Both the position numbers and the translations under genes were made by a program. A stretch of DNA of 64,000 bases from CAWJMN01 sp963844055 (GTDB taxonomy: Bacteria; Planctomycetota; Planctomycetia; Pirellulales; Pirellulaceae): the NCBI GenBank assembly GCA_963844055.1, contig CAWJMN010000002.1, positions 868,001-932,000 on the forward strand. The letters are read 5' to 3'. How positions within the stretch are numbered: the stretch's first letter is position 1; each line of letters starts with the position of its first letter. The notes beneath the pieces are model-generated. The model did not search any database. It saw nothing but the letters and a program-made list of their open reading frames with translations, and had not been told where the DNA came from. Below, piece after piece: positions 1-7,995 of this stretch.

Positions 1-863
1 AAGTGGCTTGCACTGGTAACCAAGTAGGTTTCCAGATGCGTTAGATTGTCACAAAAGACCGAGTACTTAATCCGCTTGCGAATCTCTTCGCTTAGCGCCC
101 GGCCACCAACGACCACCATCGTTTTGTAAGCCATGGCCGTCTCAAAAAACGGAATATACTCCGACACAAACCGCTCTTCATCCGCAATATGCGAAACGGA
201 AAGCCAAAACAGCGTCGGCCGATTTTCCACAATCGCGACACTCATCGTGGCAAACGGCAAGCTACTGCCCAGAGACGTCGCTTGCCATCCTTCTTGCTGC
301 ATTACCAGTTCCACCATCGTTGTTGGAACATCGTAGAAGTCCCCTTCGGGCGTTCCCCCCAGGGCAATCGGCCCCGAGGATTGGGCGGGGCTAAGCAGCT
401 GACGTAGCTCGTGAAGGACTCCCGTACAAAGTCGGCATGCGCGGCGTTCCTGATAAACCTCTACCTGGCCACAGTCCCACATCGCGCCGATCTCATGGAA
501 GGACCGCGTGAGGACCTGATCGCAAATGCTGCTGATGCGATTCCCATCGAGAAACAGATCAAGCACAACCTGCCGAACGAGCATTTCATCGCCGGCCACC
601 AAAGCATCGCGAACCACTGCCCACGACTCGGCCAGGCTCAAGCGGCGATTGCCAGTATTGGGCGGAAGTCCAATCGCAGCTGCATCGACAAGGCCATGAC
701 GGTTCGTGCGGATGAATTCCAAAACGCCACTGATCGGCAAACGGCGATGGCCGCCGGCCGTACAGCTCATGGGAATCAGCCCCTTATCGCACCAGCGTTT
801 CAAGGACGATTCGCTGACGCCAATCGCTCGAGCCACTTGTTTGGGCGTTAATAGCCTCGTCAT
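1..863 (-). CDS. MerR-type regulator with degenerate B12-binding domain (C-terminus beyond window)
   Basis: Reading the minus strand from the ATG at 863 gives 287 residues with no stop before the window edge. Residues 1-55 form a MerR/excisionase-like helix-turn-helix (LLTPKQVARAIGVSESSLKR, then GGHRRLP). Residues 75-287 resemble the helical and Rossmann B12-binding domains of CarH/LitR light sensors. The CarH W-x9-EH motif is present only as W129-x9-E139-R140, and the lower-ligand DxHxxG motif reads D175-F-Y177-D-V-P, so the cobalamin-ligating histidines are absent. By family knowledge such proteins repress light or oxidative-stress genes; here I infer a cobalamin-independent repressor or a sensor with another ligand. 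It is divergent from the sigma factor at 1133, the likely target. An in-frame GTG lies 9 bases upstream of the chosen start. Confidence 0.75.
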   Translation of the reverse strand, partial: MTRLLTPKQVARAIGVSESSLKRWCDKGLIPMSCTAGGHRRLPISGVLEFIRTNRHGLVDAAAIGLPPNTGNRRLSLAESWAVVRDALVAGDEMLVRQVVLDLFLDGNRISSICDQVLTRSFHEIGAMWDCGQVEVYQERRACRLCTGVLHELRQLLSPAQSSGPIALGGTPEGDFYDVPTTMVELVMQQEGWQATSLGSSLPFATMSVAIVENRPTLFWLSVSHIADEERFVSEYIPFFETAMAYKTMVVVGGRALSEEIRKRIKYSVFCDNLTHLETYLVTSASH

Positions 864-1040
864 GGAAGTCACAATTCGCCCGAAACGGGCATGAACGATT
901 TGATCACTTTCAAGGTAGACACAGGGGACTAGGCCGCCAAATTGCACCTAGGGAAGTGTACCACATCGGACACCCCGAAAACATAACACATGACATAACC
1001 ACTTACCCAGTAAGGCATTACACCGTTTCCAACACCAAAA

Positions 1041-1117
1041 TGAACGTTTTGCACGTTTTCTTGGTTGCCGCCATCTCCATTCCCCGGTAGATTTCATGTG
1101 ACCGATTTGAACGTTTT
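1041..1117. promoter_or_regulatory. Repeated ACGTTTT motif in the divergent regulator/sigma intergenic region
   Basis: The 269-base gap between the two divergent genes holds three copies of ACGTTTT in the same orientation: 1044-1050, 1053-1059 and 1111-1117. The first two are spaced 9 bases start to start, and two of the three are preceded by TGA. CarH-type proteins are known to bind clustered direct repeats, so these are candidate operators for the regulator or for the sigma gene's own control. No convincing -35/-10 pair was identified. Assignment as an operator is inference. Confidence 0.35.
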
Positions 1118-1132
1118 AGCGAGGATGCGACC

Positions 1133-2221
1133 ATGATCGTTGCTGCTGTAAAAGTAAGGCCAAGCCGGAAGACCAAGGCGATTGCCGGCAATTCGCACTC
1201 GGAAGACCGGGGCGCTGGCTCCTTGGAAGTCCTAGAGAGATCACTGTCCACCACAGCCAGGCGGAACCGTCGGGCTGCCAAGGCGAGCATTGCCACGCAG
1301 GTCGAAGAGCCAGCGACCGAACCCTCGGCCGACCTTCTTGACCTTGCCCGAGAGCTTTCCCAGCAGGAAAGCGAGTTCATTCCCAATGAGCTCTTCAAGC
1401 AAAAGGCCCACTATCAAGAGATTCTGGCTCCCGCAGCCCTAGTCGGCTCTGCACCGGTTGCCAAGGCGACCTGGAAGCAAGTCAAGGAGATGCCCGCACA
1501 CCTGGCCCGCATGTGTGAAACCACTTTGCTCAAGCCAGAAGAGGAAAAGGCACTGTTTCGCCGCATGAACTTTGCAAAGTTCCGCGCCGAACAACTGCGT
1601 CGTAAGATCAATCTGAATGCTCCTGTGCCTGCCGTGGTGAATGAGGTCGCTTCGCTGTTAGCCCAGGCAGCGGCCGACCGAAATCGCATCGTCAGGGCCA
1701 ACCTGCGGCTGGTGGTTTCTATCGCCAAGAAGTTCTCCGACCTGCGAAACACGTTTGACGAACTTCTGAGTGAGGGAATCACCAGCTTGCTAAGGGCGGT
1801 GGAAAAGTTCGACTTTGACCGTGGCTTCCGTTTCTCGACCTATGCCACCCAAGCGGTTCGTCGTACGCTGTGCCGTTTGCTTCAGCAGAATCATCGTGAC
1901 CGTAGCCGCTTTTTGACGTCCGAGTCAACCGTCTTTGAAGAAGCGGCTGATGATGCTCCCGAAGGAACCATGACCGAGTCTCGCTGGCATGAACTCAAGC
2001 GAGCCTTGGTAAAGATGTTATCCAAACTAGACCCGCGCGAACGGGCCATCATCCGTCGGCGGTTTGGCCTGGATAGCAATGATGAAGTGCAAACGCTACA
2101 AAGCTTGGCAGGCGAAATGGGAGTTTGCAAAGAGCGAGTCCGCCAACTTGAGATGCGTGCCATGAGCAAGTTACGGTCGATGGCAGAAGAGATCCGTTTG
2201 GCTCCTCCCGAGGGAGTTTAA
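1133..2221 (+). CDS. Sigma-70 family RNA polymerase sigma factor (alternative, RpoD-related)
   Basis: This 362-residue protein has a basic, low-complexity N-terminus (1-115), a region 1.2-like helix (about 121-165), region 2 (about 183-253, with NLRLVVSIAKKF and FDFDRGFRFSTYA) and region 4 (about 290-352, with LDPRERAIIRRRFGL and KERVRQLEMRAM). In the promoter-melting helix the usual YATWWIRQAI of housekeeping factors reads YATQAVRRTL, and only about 36 residues separate regions 2 and 4, so region 3 is reduced. It is therefore an alternative sigma factor, not the vegetative one. AGGA lies 7 bases before the ATG. It is divergent from the MerR-type gene and followed 59 bases later by the amine oxidase gene, suggesting it directs expression of that lipid-modification locus. 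The target promoters are unknown. Confidence 0.9.
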   Translation: MIVAAVKVRPSRKTKAIAGNSHSEDRGAGSLEVLERSLSTTARRNRRAAKASIATQVEEPATEPSADLLDLARELSQQESEFIPNELFKQKAHYQEILAPAALVGSAPVAKATWKQVKEMPAHLARMCETTLLKPEEEKALFRRMNFAKFRAEQLRRKINLNAPVPAVVNEVASLLAQAAADRNRIVRANLRLVVSIAKKFSDLRNTFDELLSEGITSLLRAVEKFDFDRGFRFSTYATQAVRRTLCRLLQQNHRDRSRFLTSESTVFEEAADDAPEGTMTESRWHELKRALVKMLSKLDPRERAIIRRRFGLDSNDEVQTLQSLAGEMGVCKERVRQLEMRAMSKLRSMAEEIRLAPPEGV

Positions 2222-2280
2222 GCTTACCCTTCCCCTCAGTGTCCGATTCTTTTCCGCTTCTAGTACTTGCGAACTCCCTT

Positions 2281-3637
2281 ATGAAAGTTGCCGTTGTCGG
2301 CTCTGGAATCAGTGGCTTGTTGGCTGCCAACTTATTGAGCAGCCGACATGATGTTCACTTGCTAGAGTCGGGAAACTATCTAGGGGGACACACCAACACC
2401 ATCGAAGTGCCAATGGATGGCAAAAACTATCCAGTCGACACGGGCTTCATGGTCTTCAATCGCCGCACCTATCCGAACTTCTGCCAAATGCTGGAGCGAT
2501 TAGAAGTCGTTTCGCAAGAGTCGGACATGAGCTTTAGCGTGCGGTGCGATTGCTCGGGGCTTGAGTACGAAGGAAGCTCGCTGTCGGGAGTTTTTGCCCA
2601 GCGGGTTAATCTGCTTCGCCCCCGTTTTTGGCGAATGCTGTACGACATCCTTCGCTTCAATCGAGAGGCGACCGATTGGCTTTCAGAGCTTCCTGCCAGC
2701 GGACCCAAGGCCTTGGAAGTTTCGCAGTTGACGCTTGGGGAATTTACCGCCGCACGCGGCTATAGCCAAAGCTTCATTGAGCAGTACCTGATTCCAATGG
2801 GGGCCGCCATTTGGTCGGCTCCGCCACAGCAGATGCTGAAATTCCCCGCGCGGTTCATTTTGAACTTCTATCGCAACCACGGCCTGCTACAAATTTTGGA
2901 TCGCCCCATTTGGCGAACGATTCCCGGCGGTGCCAAGCAGTACGTCAAACGAATCATTGCCCCATTTGCCGACCAAATCCGCTTGCAGTCTCCCGTGACC
3001 CGGATTGAGCGCCAGTCAGAACAAGTCCATATCACCGTTGCCGGCCAAGACACCGAAATATTTGACGCTGTGGTGCTGGCCTGTCATGCTGACCAGTCGC
3101 TCTCCATGCTGGCCGACGCCAGCCAAGCCGAGCGCCAAGTTTTGCAGGCTTTCCCGTATCAAAAGAATGTGGTGAAGGTTCATGAGGACACCAGCATCCT
3201 GCCAAAATCAAAACGGGCCTGGGCCAGCTGGAACTATTTGGTTCCCGCAAAAGGCGAACGTCAGGCCGTACCGGACCAGGATTCTGCGGACGTCGTTGTG
3301 ACCTATGACTTGTCTCGCCTGCAAAAGGTGAAGTCGCCGCGACCGATTTTGGCCACGCTGAATGATGTGGGGATGGTTGATCCGGCGAAGACGTATCGCA
3401 CGATTGTCTATCATCACCCGATCTTTGGCGTCGACTCGGTTTTGGCACAAGGCAGACACGCCGAGATCAGTGGTAAACGGAATACGTATTTTTGCGGCGC
3501 CTACTGGGGTGCCGGGTTTCATGAGGATGGGGTCAACAGCTGCGCTTGCCGTGGCAGCGCAGTGGGGAATTACGCTCGAAGCATGTTCAGCAGTATCTAC
3601 GAGGGAGAGGTTGAGCACAGTCGCGTCCGGCCTGTAA
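2281..3637 (+). CDS. FAD-dependent amine oxidase/desaturase-like protein (one frame break near 3540)
   Basis: The product begins with the dinucleotide-binding motif KVAVVGSGISGLLAANLL directly after the ATG at 2281; a GTG at 2239 is possible but would add 14 residues ahead of the fold. The body matches the flavin amine oxidase family found beside DUF1365 and cfa genes, including YFCGAYWGAGFHEDGVNS near the C-terminus. After HEDGVNS at about 3540 the frame gives an atypical CACRGSAVGNYARS, while skipping one base gives the family-like ALAVAAQWGITLEA and a stop at 3637. With one base removed the gene encodes 451 residues, a normal length. Without the shift it runs on into DUF1365 as a 716-residue fusion, which I consider less likely. 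The role is inferred to be oxidation or desaturation of a membrane lipid; the substrate is not known. Confidence 0.8.
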
Positions 3638-4431
3638 ACCATTCCTTCCGTTATCGGCTATTCATGCTGATGGTGGATCTGGATGAGCTTGCAGAACTTC
3701 GGGACCGCCGACTGCTGCGCACGCGTAAGGGACTAGCTCCCGTAGCCTTTTGCCCGGAGGACTACTTGCTGGCCAGTGCCGATCCAACCGGCCAAGGCAT
3801 CGCGGATCGTGTACGACAGATCGTGCACGAGCAAACGCAAGGGACCATCACCGGACCGATTCGCATGCTGTGCCAACTTCGGTACTGGGGCTATTACTTT
3901 AGCCCGCTGAATTTGTACTACTGCTATGCGGCCGATGGAACCACGCTCGATTACGTCGTGGCAGAGGTCAACAACATTCCCTGGCGCGAGAAGCACTGCT
4001 ATGTGCTGTGGCAAGGCAACCGTTCGCAAGCAAACGCCCTGTCGATTGGCGCTCATGCGCACGGCAAGCAGTTTCATGTTTCGCCATTCATGCCGATGAA
4101 CCAGCAGTATCGCTGGGAGATTTCGCAGCCGGGCGAACGACTGGAAGTGAAGTTAGAAAATTGGGATTTGGCGGCGGGGCCCTTTACGGCTTTTCCGCTA
4201 ACTTCCGAAGAACCGACGGCCGGGTTTAGTCGCTTGTTTTCGGCGAAGCTCACACTGCAACGCAGAGAACTCACCTGGGGACGGCTACAAACCAATGCCC
4301 TGCGACACGGCTGGATGTCTGGAAAAGTGGTAGCAGCGATTTATTACGAGGCGTTAAAGTTATGGCTGAAGAAGTCTCCTTACTATCCCCATCCCACGCC
4401 CCAGACCTCACCCGAGTCTGCCATGCCATAA
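3583..4431 (+). CDS. DUF1365 family protein
   Basis: Starting at the ATG at 3583 this gives 282 residues opening with MFSSIYEGEVEHSRVRP and NHSFRYRLFML, the characteristic beginning of stand-alone DUF1365 proteins, and continuing through LCQLRYWGYYFSPLNLYYCY and VNNIPWREKHCYVL. The biochemical function of DUF1365 is not established; the family co-occurs with a flavin amine oxidase and a cyclopropane-fatty-acid-synthase-like enzyme in loci induced by light or singlet oxygen. It overlaps the end of the amine oxidase by 55 bases if the one-base frame correction there is accepted, and otherwise reads in frame with it. It overlaps the next gene by 70 bases, which fits translational coupling in one operon. 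No strong ribosome-binding site is visible before 3583. Confidence 0.85.
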   Translation: MFSSIYEGEVEHSRVRPVNHSFRYRLFMLMVDLDELAELRDRRLLRTRKGLAPVAFCPEDYLLASADPTGQGIADRVRQIVHEQTQGTITGPIRMLCQLRYWGYYFSPLNLYYCYAADGTTLDYVVAEVNNIPWREKHCYVLWQGNRSQANALSIGAHAHGKQFHVSPFMPMNQQYRWEISQPGERLEVKLENWDLAAGPFTAFPLTSEEPTAGFSRLFSAKLTLQRRELTWGRLQTNALRHGWMSGKVVAAIYYEALKLWLKKSPYYPHPTPQTSPESAMP

Positions 4432-5735
4432 CAGAAGTTCATTCCTCGGTAACTGCCGATCGCGCAACGATCAGGCGGCTTCCCTCAACAGCCAAACCAA
4501 GCGAGCGTCCCCCTACTGGCATGGAGCGACTGTTTCGTGGCAAGGTTCGTCACCTTTTGGCCGGCATTCAAAATGGCGAGTTGATCCTGCAAGAATCGCA
4601 AGTTACCGAAAAGTTCGGCACCGGCGCTGCTGACGGGCTCAAGGCGCAGATTGCCGTTCACTCGCCCGCGTTTTATCGGCGCGTAGCCCTCGGGGGAACG
4701 ATTGCTGCTGCGGAATCGTATATGGATGGCGAATGGGAGACGGACAACCTTACCAAGGTGATTCAGCTCATGATTCGGAATGGACGATTGCTGGGAAGTC
4801 TGGAAGGGGTTGCGAATTGGCTGTTTCAGCCGCTACTGCGCTGGTGGCATGCCTGGCGTGACAACTCGCATCGCGGTAGCAAACGCAACATCGCCGCCCA
4901 CTACGATCTTGGCAACGACTTTTTTGCCACGTTCCTGGATTCGACCATGGCCTATAGCAGCGGTGTCTACGCAACGCCGTGCACCACGCTGGCCGAAGCA
5001 CAAACGGCCAAGTTTGATCGCCTTTGCAAAAAGCTGTCGCTCCAGCCCAGCGATCACCTTGTCGAAATCGGCTGTGGTTGGGGAGGACTCGCGATCCATG
5101 CTGCCCAAAACTATGGCTGTCGTGTGACTGGCATCACCATTTCTCAGGAACAATTCGCCTTAGCAACCGAGCGTGTGAAAGCAGCGGGCCTTACGGGCCA
5201 AGTAGAAATCTTGCTGACAGACTATCGCCAAATGCAAGGTCAATACGACAAACTTGTCAGCGTAGAGATGATTGAAGCGGTAGGCCATAAACACCTGCCC
5301 GAGTACTTTGCCACTTGTTCCAAGCTGTTAAAGCCCAATGGCGTGATGGCCCTGCAAGGGATCACCATTGCCGACCGCTTGTACGCCTCGTATTGTCGCG
5401 GCGTCGACTTCATCCAACGCTACATCTTTCCCGGCGGGCACTTGCCCTGCACACAGGCGATCATGTCTTCCGTCGCCAGCAGCACCGACCTAACGCTCGC
5501 CCATCAAGAGAATTTGCCGCAGCACTACGCACGGACGCTGGCCGATTGGAACCAACTATTCCAAGCAGCCAAGCCACAACTGCGACAGATGAACTTGCCC
5601 GAAGAGTTCTTGCGGATGTGGGAGTTTTACTTCTGCTATTGCGAAGCGGGCTTTCGCGAAGAGCAGCTTGGCCTTGTGCAAATGGTCTTTACCAAGCCGC
5701 AAGGCCGGGTGAATCCGGTGGGGCTAATTGCCTAG
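4362..5735 (+). CDS. cfa: Cyclopropane-fatty-acid-synthase-like SAM methyltransferase
   Basis: This 457-residue protein has the CFA synthase core: AAHYDLGNDFF (residues 178-188), the SAM-binding loop LVEIGCGWGGLA (233-244), VSVEMIEAVGHK, and a C-terminal FYFCYCEAGFRE segment carrying the family cysteine. CFA synthases methylenate or methylate the double bond of unsaturated phospholipid acyl chains at the membrane surface. GAGG lies about 10 bases before the ATG at 4362, inside DUF1365; a shorter start at 4521 has no ribosome-binding site. Together with the amine oxidase and DUF1365 genes it forms the lipid-modification set controlled in other bacteria by ChrR/sigma-E or LitR. The product may be a methylated or furan-type fatty acid and not a cyclopropane; the sequence alone does not say. 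Confidence 0.88.
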   Translation: MAEEVSLLSPSHAPDLTRVCHAITEVHSSVTADRATIRRLPSTAKPSERPPTGMERLFRGKVRHLLAGIQNGELILQESQVTEKFGTGAADGLKAQIAVHSPAFYRRVALGGTIAAAESYMDGEWETDNLTKVIQLMIRNGRLLGSLEGVANWLFQPLLRWWHAWRDNSHRGSKRNIAAHYDLGNDFFATFLDSTMAYSSGVYATPCTTLAEAQTAKFDRLCKKLSLQPSDHLVEIGCGWGGLAIHAAQNYGCRVTGITISQEQFALATERVKAAGLTGQVEILLTDYRQMQGQYDKLVSVEMIEAVGHKHLPEYFATCSKLLKPNGVMALQGITIADRLYASYCRGVDFIQRYIFPGGHLPCTQAIMSSVASSTDLTLAHQENLPQHYARTLADWNQLFQAAKPQLRQMNLPEEFLRMWEFYFCYCEAGFREEQLGLVQMVFTKPQGRVNPVGLIA

Positions 5736-7180
5736 CGAAGTTTTTCCGCTTGATCCGCCCAGCGTTTGCGAAGCGTTTCCAGTTGTTTGGCATAAGCAGC
5801 ATCAGCAATCAGGTTGTGCTGCTCATATGGATCTTTTGTCAGATCGTACAGTTCTTCCGCGCGAGCTTCGCTTCCTTTCATTTCCTTGCGAGGAACCGTC
5901 CAGCGAATGTATTTCAGTTCGCCCGTTCGGATTCCTTCACTGGGGGCCAACTGATCTTCTAGCGTGTGGTGTTCGTAGAAAAAATCCTTTCGCCAATCGG
6001 CCGGAGTCTGTCCCGCAACAAACGGGCTTAGATTCGACCCTTGCATGGCTGCTGGCACGGGAACGCCCGCCAGCGAAAGAATCGTGGGAGCCATATCCAC
6101 ATTCAGCGCGATTGCATCCACCTGATGAGCAGCCTTCTCGGCCGGAATTCGCAGGTCCACAATCAACATCGGCACGCGAATATCTTCTTCCCACATGTAC
6201 CACTTATCGCTCATGCCGCGATCACCTAGAGCAAAGCCATTGTCGGCCGTAAAGATGATGACGGTATTATCCGCCAGCCCTTGTTGCTTGAGCGATTCCA
6301 CAATCCGGCCAATCTCGCGATCAATCCCCGTGATCAAACGATAGTAGTTCCGCTTGGTCCGCAAAGTCAGTTCCGGCGTAGAAAATCGACGCTCATAACG
6401 TGGCCGACCTTCAGACGTTTGCACAAACGGCGGAATCGCTTTATAGGCTTCGTCCGTTTCGAGTGGCGAACGGGGCAAATCCTGATCGGCATACAATTCG
6501 AGGTCACGGGTGTCGGCCTCAAACTCATTCACCGGATGGCGATCCCGCGCATGGGGCGCGGAGAAGCTAATCGAAAGACAGAACGGCGTATCCGACTTGG
6601 CCCCCGAGAGGAACTCAAGTGCTTCATCGCCAAACTTCGATGTCTGATGTTGCTTCTTGGGATCTTTGGGGTCGATGAAGTCGTTACCGGCCTGGCCGGG
6701 TAGACCGCGCCAAAAATCAAAGTGCGGCTTCATCGCCGCCACTTCCTTGGCATCCCCTACGCCCCACTTGCCGATAAAGCCGGTGCGATAGCCTGCCTGG
6801 CGCAACTGGGCTGGATAGGTTTGCTTCCACGCCTCGGGGGTGAAAGGGGTTTGAAAGTTTTCAATCCCATGCCGGCGAACCCATTGCCCCGAAAGGACCG
6901 AAGCGCGACTGACACAGCAGATCGAGGTCGTCACAAAGGCGTTACGAAAGTTCGTACCGCGTGCGGCCAACCGATTGAGGTTCGGCGTTATCGCCACGCT
7001 GCCGGGATGATAGCCCACCGCATCGGCTCGCATGTCATCCGCAAACAGAAAGACAATGTTCGGCCGTTTCGTAGATTCACCCTGCGCCGCTTGTGGCACT
7101 AGCGCAAGGCCTCCACACAAACAGCACGCCAGTACCAGCGTGTAGGCTCGTACGATTCGATTGCAGCAGTTTTTAAACAT
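5732..7180 (-). CDS. Secreted sulfatase (formylglycine type)
   Basis: This 482-residue protein has an N-terminal hydrophobic signal segment (about 8-34), the metal-binding start of the sulfatase fold (NIVFLFADDMRADAVGY) and the sulfatase signature SICCVSRASVLSG. C88 is the expected residue converted to formylglycine; valine stands where C-x-P/A-S-R usually has proline or alanine. A later TADNGFALGD supplies further metal ligands, while the usual GKWH reads GKWG. GAGG sits about 8 bases before the ATG. Planctomycete sulfatases of this kind act on sulfated polysaccharides in the cell envelope or outside; the substrate cannot be named. The gene is convergent with the cfa-like gene and their stop codons overlap in the palindrome CTAG (5732-5735). 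Confidence 0.93.
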   Translation of the reverse strand: MFKNCCNRIVRAYTLVLACCLCGGLALVPQAAQGESTKRPNIVFLFADDMRADAVGYHPGSVAITPNLNRLAARGTNFRNAFVTTSICCVSRASVLSGQWVRRHGIENFQTPFTPEAWKQTYPAQLRQAGYRTGFIGKWGVGDAKEVAAMKPHFDFWRGLPGQAGNDFIDPKDPKKQHQTSKFGDEALEFLSGAKSDTPFCLSISFSAPHARDRHPVNEFEADTRDLELYADQDLPRSPLETDEAYKAIPPFVQTSEGRPRYERRFSTPELTLRTKRNYYRLITGIDREIGRIVESLKQQGLADNTVIIFTADNGFALGDRGMSDKWYMWEEDIRVPMLIVDLRIPAEKAAHQVDAIALNVDMAPTILSLAGVPVPAAMQGSNLSPFVAGQTPADWRKDFFYEHHTLEDQLAPSEGIRTGELKYIRWTVPRKEMKGSEARAEELYDLTKDPYEQHNLIADAAYAKQLETLRKRWADQAEKLR

Positions 7181-7299
7181 AGCCGTTCCTCTTTCTAGCT
7201 AAGCAAGAGGATAACGGCTTTTCCTGGCCCGATGCAAGTGTAGCGTTGGTGTTTCGAACTTTGCTCGATACGCCATTACTGCCTTTGCACTAGCGATTC

Positions 7300-7524
7300 C
7301 TACCGACTTCGATGGTAGCCTTTGGAGTGAGAGTGGGTCATGTTTTTGCTGAGGTGGCTGCGCGAGCTGTGATGCCCTGTCGAGCTATGCCCTTTGTGCA
7401 AATGGCTGCCATGCACATACTTGGCCACGTACTGGCTGGCGGGTGCCTTGGCAAAAGTGGCACTTGTCGCCAAACAACAAGCGAAGGCCATCACGAACAG
7501 AAACACAAGCGATGAAGTTTTCAT
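7300..7524 (-). CDS. Small secreted His/Ser-rich protein
   Basis: A 74-residue product starts at the ATG at 7524, preceded by AAGGAG with a 7-base gap, which favours this start over the in-frame TTG two codons upstream. It has a clear signal peptide (MKTSSLVFLFVMAFACCLA, then a cleavage region TSATFAKA) followed by about 45 residues rich in His, Ser, Lys and Gly (HGSHLHKGHSSTGHHSSRSH). Histidine clusters of this type often bind metals such as Zn, Ni or Cu, but no domain is recognised. It lies alone between the sulfatase and a lower-G+C region. The combination of signal peptide, strong ribosome-binding site and biased composition supports a real gene of unknown function. Confidence 0.6.
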   Translation of the reverse strand: MKTSSLVFLFVMAFACCLATSATFAKAPASQYVAKYVHGSHLHKGHSSTGHHSSRSHLSKNMTHSHSKGYHRSR

Positions 7525-7995
7525 TTCCAAACTCCTTAGATCCTAGGAAGAGGTGCAGAAGCTTTCCACCTCCATTATGGACCTGTCCCGTGAAAGAGGG
7601 ACATTACAATCTTGTGACCATCCACCTGCCCTGACCCATCTAAACTCTTCCAGTTCATCTACACCCCCGCTTCGGGTCACGTTAATCGCTGAAAGAAGTT
7701 TCGCATTACACGAGTGGCTTACAACAAAGTCAGCTTGAACTGGACAACGTCTGCAAATCTAGAACCCTCAAACCTTCGCTACGGCTGACTAAATTACCGC
7801 GAGAGCGTGATTGCAAGCTGTAAATTGATCATCCCGAAAAGCCCAATATATTCCAACTTTGGAAACGAAAAATGTCGCGAGAATAGATACGCCAGATCAC
7901 CTCAGCGCTCACATCGGTTCGAAGCGTCGTTAGCAGCAAATCAGTTCGCCGCAAAACGTCGACTCTCAGTTTTACCGGAAGATAAAAGGCACCGA
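7525..7995. other. Intergenic region without a supported gene
   Basis: No convincing coding frame on either strand. A short inverted repeat (TGTCCC, 8-base loop, GGGACA) lies near 7585-7604, upstream of the small secreted protein gene, and could be part of its control region. The A+T content is higher than in the preceding genes, as in the protease gene that follows. Confidence 0.4.

Noticed and set aside
411..851. A 146-codon plus-strand open frame
   Set aside because: It lies opposite the MerR-type regulator, whose helix-turn-helix and B12-like domain are clear on the minus strand.
2281..4431. A single 716-residue amine oxidase-DUF1365 fusion protein
   Set aside because: The junction sequence is atypical, whereas one base removed near 3540 yields a family-like C-terminus and stop, with DUF1365 starting at its own ATG. 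Retained only as the less likely reading.
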